64,000 nucleotides of DNA from Oscillospiraceae bacterium (lineage in GTDB: Bacteria > Bacillota > Clostridia > Oscillospirales > Oscillospiraceae): contig SVMH01000007.1 of NCBI GenBank assembly GCA_015067525.1, positions 1-64,000 of the forward strand, read 5' to 3'. The first letter of the stretch is position 1, and each line of letters begins with the position of its first letter. The position numbers were made by a program, and so were the translations under genes. This document shows, one piece after another, positions 61,827-64,000 of this stretch. The notes beneath the pieces were generated by a model. That model did not search any database and had not been told where the DNA came from. It worked only from the letters and a program-made list of their open reading frames with translations.

Positions 61827-62039
61827 TACTTCATCGTCGATATAAGTCAGCACGTCAGTTACCTGACAGTGCAGTAGGCGGCACAGCGCATCCAGCGTGT
61901 TGGTGGAAACGGACTCGCCGGCTTTCAGGCGGCGGATGGTGGAGCTGCTGATGCCGCCCTTGACCTGCAGGGTATAGGTGGTGGCCTTCTGCCGCCGCAT
62001 GGTCTCCCACAAGGGGGCGTAAGAAATCATCCGCTTCAC
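61824..62039 (-). CDS. XRE-family (Cro/CI-like) helix-turn-helix regulator
   Basis: A 71-residue single-domain repressor: MKRMISYAPLWETMRRQKATTYTLQVKGGISSSTIRRLKAGESVSTNTLDALCRLLHCQVTDVLTYI, the short YozG/Xre type. It is transcribed divergently from a 52-residue small protein, across an intergenic region packed with TATTGCCTAT/ATAGGCAATA half-sites. It probably controls both genes. The start follows AGGTGAAGCGG on the minus strand. Confidence 0.9.
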   Translation of the reverse strand: MKRMISYAPLWETMRRQKATTYTLQVKGGISSSTIRRLKAGESVSTNTLDALCRLLHCQVTDVLTYIDDEV

Positions 62040-62051
62040 CTGCCTTTCCGC

Positions 62052-62079
62052 TTGACATATCTCTATTATTGCCTATTAT
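62052..62079 (+). promoter_or_regulatory. Promoter of the small-protein gene
   Basis: TTGACA, a 16-bp spacer and TATTAT. The -10 region overlaps one of the ATTGCCTATTAT operator words. Confidence 0.65.
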
Positions 62080-62113
62080 GTAAGCAGAGTGTTATAGGCA
62101 ATAATGCCTATAT
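62066..62113. promoter_or_regulatory. Putative XRE operator cluster
   Basis: ATTATTGCCTATTAT (62066-62080) is followed by the perfect inverted repeat ATAGGCA-ATAA-TGCCTAT (about 62094-62111). Both carry the same half-site, and both lie between the two divergent starts. Confidence 0.65.
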
Positions 62114-62130
62114 AAGAGTGGAGGGATTCG

Positions 62131-62289
62131 ATGTATCGGAAGATGTATATTCAGCTTTTCAATGCGGTCACGGACAGTCTGGAGGAGATGCAGGCGCAGA
62201 ACTTTGGCCGGGCGCAGGAGATCCTGGTTGCCGCGCAGCAGCGCTGCGAGGAGATCTACATGGATGCCGAAGATGAAGAAGAACAATAA
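62131..62289 (+). CDS. Small 52-residue helical protein (below the ORF-track cut-off)
   Basis: The reading frame gives MYRKMYIQLFNAVTDSLEEM and continues through AQNFGRAQEILVAAQQRCEE to a Glu/Asp-rich end before TAA. It is predicted to be one or two amphipathic helices, strongly acidic at the C terminus, cytoplasmic. GAGTGGAGGGATTCG gives a good ribosome binding site, a promoter lies upstream and a terminator directly follows the stop codon, so it is a real gene. Function unknown; regulation by the divergent XRE protein is likely. Confidence 0.8.
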   Translation: MYRKMYIQLFNAVTDSLEEMQAQNFGRAQEILVAAQQRCEEIYMDAEDEEEQ

Positions 62290-62322
62290 AAAATCGCTCC
62301 CCGTGTGGGGAGCGGTTTTTTC
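62289..62322. terminator. Bidirectional intrinsic terminator
   Basis: TCGCTCCCC-GTGT-GGGGAGCG followed by GTTTTTT, with A-rich sequence on the other side. Confidence 0.92.
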
Positions 62323-62326
62323 ATGT

Positions 62327-64000
62327 TTAATCCACCGATTTCATGGATTCCACCATGTTGATCTTCTTGAGGCGGAAGTGCATGATGAAGTTGACGAAGA
62401 AGGAGAAGGCAAAGGTCAGCACCACGGCCATGACGAAGCTGGGGGCGTAGATGTGGCGGCCGAACATGATGCTGTCTACCTCCGCGGTGGAGACCACAAA
62501 CCTTGTCAGCACCACGCCCAAACCCATGCCGATGCCGGTGCCGAGGATGGTGAGGAGGATATTCTCCCGGTAGATGTAGGCCGAGACCTCGCCGTCGTAG
62601 AAGCCCAGCACCTTCAGCGTGGCGATCTCACGGGTGCGCTCGGTGATGTTGATGTTGGAGAGGTTATACTGCACCACAAAGGCCAGCAGACCGGCCGACA
62701 CGATGATGAGGGCCACCACGTAGCCCAAGTTATCGGTGATGCCGGTGAACTGCTCCAGCACGTCCAGCACGGCGGACACCATCTGCACCGAGGTCCCTGC
62801 CAGCAGCTCCTCCTTGAAGTGCTGCATGTCGGCGCCCTCGGTCAGGTGGAGGATGACGCTGTTGTACTCCGGCGCGGCGCCGAAGATGGCGCGGTAATAT
62901 TCCTCGGAGAGATAGAGGAAGTGATCGGCGTAGTTTTCGGCAATGCCGGTAATGGTCAGCTCGTAGGCGTTGTGGTCGCTGTCCCGGACGGTGACGGTGC
63001 CGCCTACCTCAAGGCCCAAGAGAATGGCCAGCTTCTCCGTCACCACGGCGCCCTCCCGCTGGGGGGTGATGACCTCGCCGCTCTCGCGGTTCTGGAGCTG
63101 GATGTAGTCGGTGAGACGGGCGTAATCGCGGGAGACGGTGACGTTCACCTCATAGTCCTTCTCCGTGCCCACGGCGTGGAGGGTCTGGCGGGCCTGGGGC
63201 ATCCAGTCGGCCACCAGAGCGTGGCTTTCGAGGAAATCGTAGATCTCCTGCCGCTCCTCGTCTGTCTCCACGCTGAAGCCGGCGAGAAGATCATAGTGGA
63301 ACACGTTTTCAAACTGGCAGCGGACGATGTCGTCAATGGCGTCCTGCAGGCCGTAGCCGGTGAGTACCAGCGCGGCACAGCCGGCGATGCCGATGAGTGT
63401 CATGCACACCCGCTTGCCGTAGCGGAAGAGGTTGCGGGCCGTCACCTTATAGCTGAAGGACAGGCGGCTCCACAGCGGCTTCACGTACTCCAGCGGGATG
63501 CGCTTGCCGGCGGCGGGCGCCTTGGGCCGCATGATGGTAGCGGGGGTCTCCCGCAGCACGCCGCGGCAGACGAAGTAGGTCACCAGTCCCACGCACAGCA
63601 GTGCCACGGCGGCGCAGCCGGCGGCAACGCCCATGTGGAACGGCGTGGAGGGCGCGGGCAGGTCATACATCATGCAGTAGGCGGTGATGATGACCGTGGG
63701 GAAGATCCGGAAGCCTGCCGCAAGACCGATAGCGCAGCCCAAGGCGGTGGCGCTGAGGGAGTAGAACATATACTTGCGGCGGATGCGTCCGTCGCTGTAG
63801 CCCAGGGCCTTGAAGGTGCCGATCTCGGTGCGGTGCTCCTCCACCATGCGGGCCAGGGTGGTCATGCACACCAGCGTGGCCACCGCCAGGAAGAACACGG
63901 GGAACACGGCGGAGATGTTGTCCATGCGGTCGGCATCGTCAGAAAACTCGCGGAAGCCCGGCTGGGCCTCGGCGCGGTCGTAGATATACCACTTGGCGGG
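62327..64000 (-). CDS. ABC transporter permease, FtsX/MacB type (5' truncated by window edge)
   Basis: A large FtsX-domain permease of a peptide- or lipid-handling ABC exporter. The frame stays open past the track's ATG at 63925 to the window edge (WYIYDRAEAQPGF...), so the N-terminal part is missing. It has a first FtsX domain (VFPVFFLAVATLVCMTTLARMVEEHRTEIGTFKALGYS), an extracytoplasmic domain (about 200-400 of the visible part) and a second FtsX domain (LSNINITERTREIATLKVLGFYDGEVSAYIYRENILLTILG). The ATPase is expected just outside the window. Confidence 0.92.
   Translation of the reverse strand, partial: PAKWYIYDRAEAQPGFREFSDDADRMDNISAVFPVFFLAVATLVCMTTLARMVEEHRTEIGTFKALGYSDGRIRRKYMFYSLSATALGCAIGLAAGFRIFPTVIITAYCMMYDLPAPSTPFHMGVAAGCAAVALLCVGLVTYFVCRGVLRETPATIMRPKAPAAGKRIPLEYVKPLWSRLSFSYKVTARNLFRYGKRVCMTLIGIAGCAALVLTGYGLQDAIDDIVRCQFENVFHYDLLAGFSVETDEERQEIYDFLESHALVADWMPQARQTLHAVGTEKDYEVNVTVSRDYARLTDYIQLQNRESGEVITPQREGAVVTEKLAILLGLEVGGTVTVRDSDHNAYELTITGIAENYADHFLYLSEEYYRAIFGAAPEYNSVILHLTEGADMQHFKEELLAGTSVQMVSAVLDVLEQFTGITDNLGYVVALIIVSAGLLAFVVQYNLSNINITERTREIATLKVLGFYDGEVSAYIYRENILLTILGTGIGMGLGVVLTRFVVSTAEVDSIMFGRHIYAPSFVMAVVLTFAFSFFVNFIMHFRLKKINMVESMKSVD

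Overview
The window comes from the chromosome of a GC-rich, anaerobic, Gram-positive bacterium, most likely an Oscillospiraceae/Ruminococcaceae-type Clostridia member. This is inferred from an SpoVT homologue (endospore former), a SigI/RsgI pair, class III FBPase, an ion-pumping pyrophosphatase, an ECF-type vitamin transporter, lipoprotein signal peptides and consistent AAGGAGG ribosome binding sites. No rRNA, tRNA, CRISPR array, transposase or phage gene was recognised. Most gene borders are marked by clean intrinsic terminators, many of them bidirectional between convergent genes.

Layout. 1-1175: 3' part of thrS. 1422-4885: TAXI-type TRAP transporter (lipoprotein plus fused permease), with a repeat-bearing spacer between the two genes. 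4887-7898 (minus): two tandem paralogous SGNH hydrolases and an FMN alpha-hydroxy-acid oxidase-like enzyme. 8041-12300: MBL-fold protein, DUF6512-like membrane protein, then XpaC/TelA/TPM. 12348-15336: divergent MATE exporter and phosphodiesterase. 15617-27219: a 2,318-residue membrane-anchored beta-helix protein followed by three MBL-fold lipoproteins. 27218-34971: spoVT, cyclase-family enzyme, phosphate acyltransferase, hppA, fbp and an alpha/beta hydrolase.

34968-45344 is the most interesting block. A sigma-54 enhancer-binding protein is followed by three copies of the operator GTGTCG-N6-CGACGC, a textbook -24/-12 promoter (TGGCACGAAAATTGCT), and an operon: NhaC-family transporter, argininosuccinate-lyase-superfamily C-N lyase, MmgE/PrpD protein, malic enzyme, two-subunit fumarase and a MATE protein. 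The gene order spells a catabolic route: import, epimerise or dehydrate, eliminate fumarate, fumarate to malate, malate to pyruvate. The likely substrate class is an N-substituted aspartate or aminodicarboxylate; the exact compound is unknown.

45387-49818 is a B12 locus: an ECF transporter (S, fused A1A2, T) on the minus strand and a DUF4430 lipoprotein on the plus strand. Each has its own cobalamin riboswitch and terminator, and both are driven by back-to-back promoters sharing one palindromic -35 element.

49818-57692 (minus): TVP38 protein, homoserine dehydrogenase, a PepSY lipoprotein, rsgI-sigI with a promoter motif repeated in front of the PepSY gene (putative SigI regulon), a DauR/YheO-like regulator, a hypothetical membrane protein and asnS. 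A second, synonymously diverged copy of the last 40 bp of asnS lies beyond a short palindromic insert. 57796-64000: an ECF sigma factor with a membrane partner, psuK-psuG-DUF1294, an XRE regulator divergent from a 52-residue small protein across a palindromic operator, and the 3' part of an FtsX-family permease gene.
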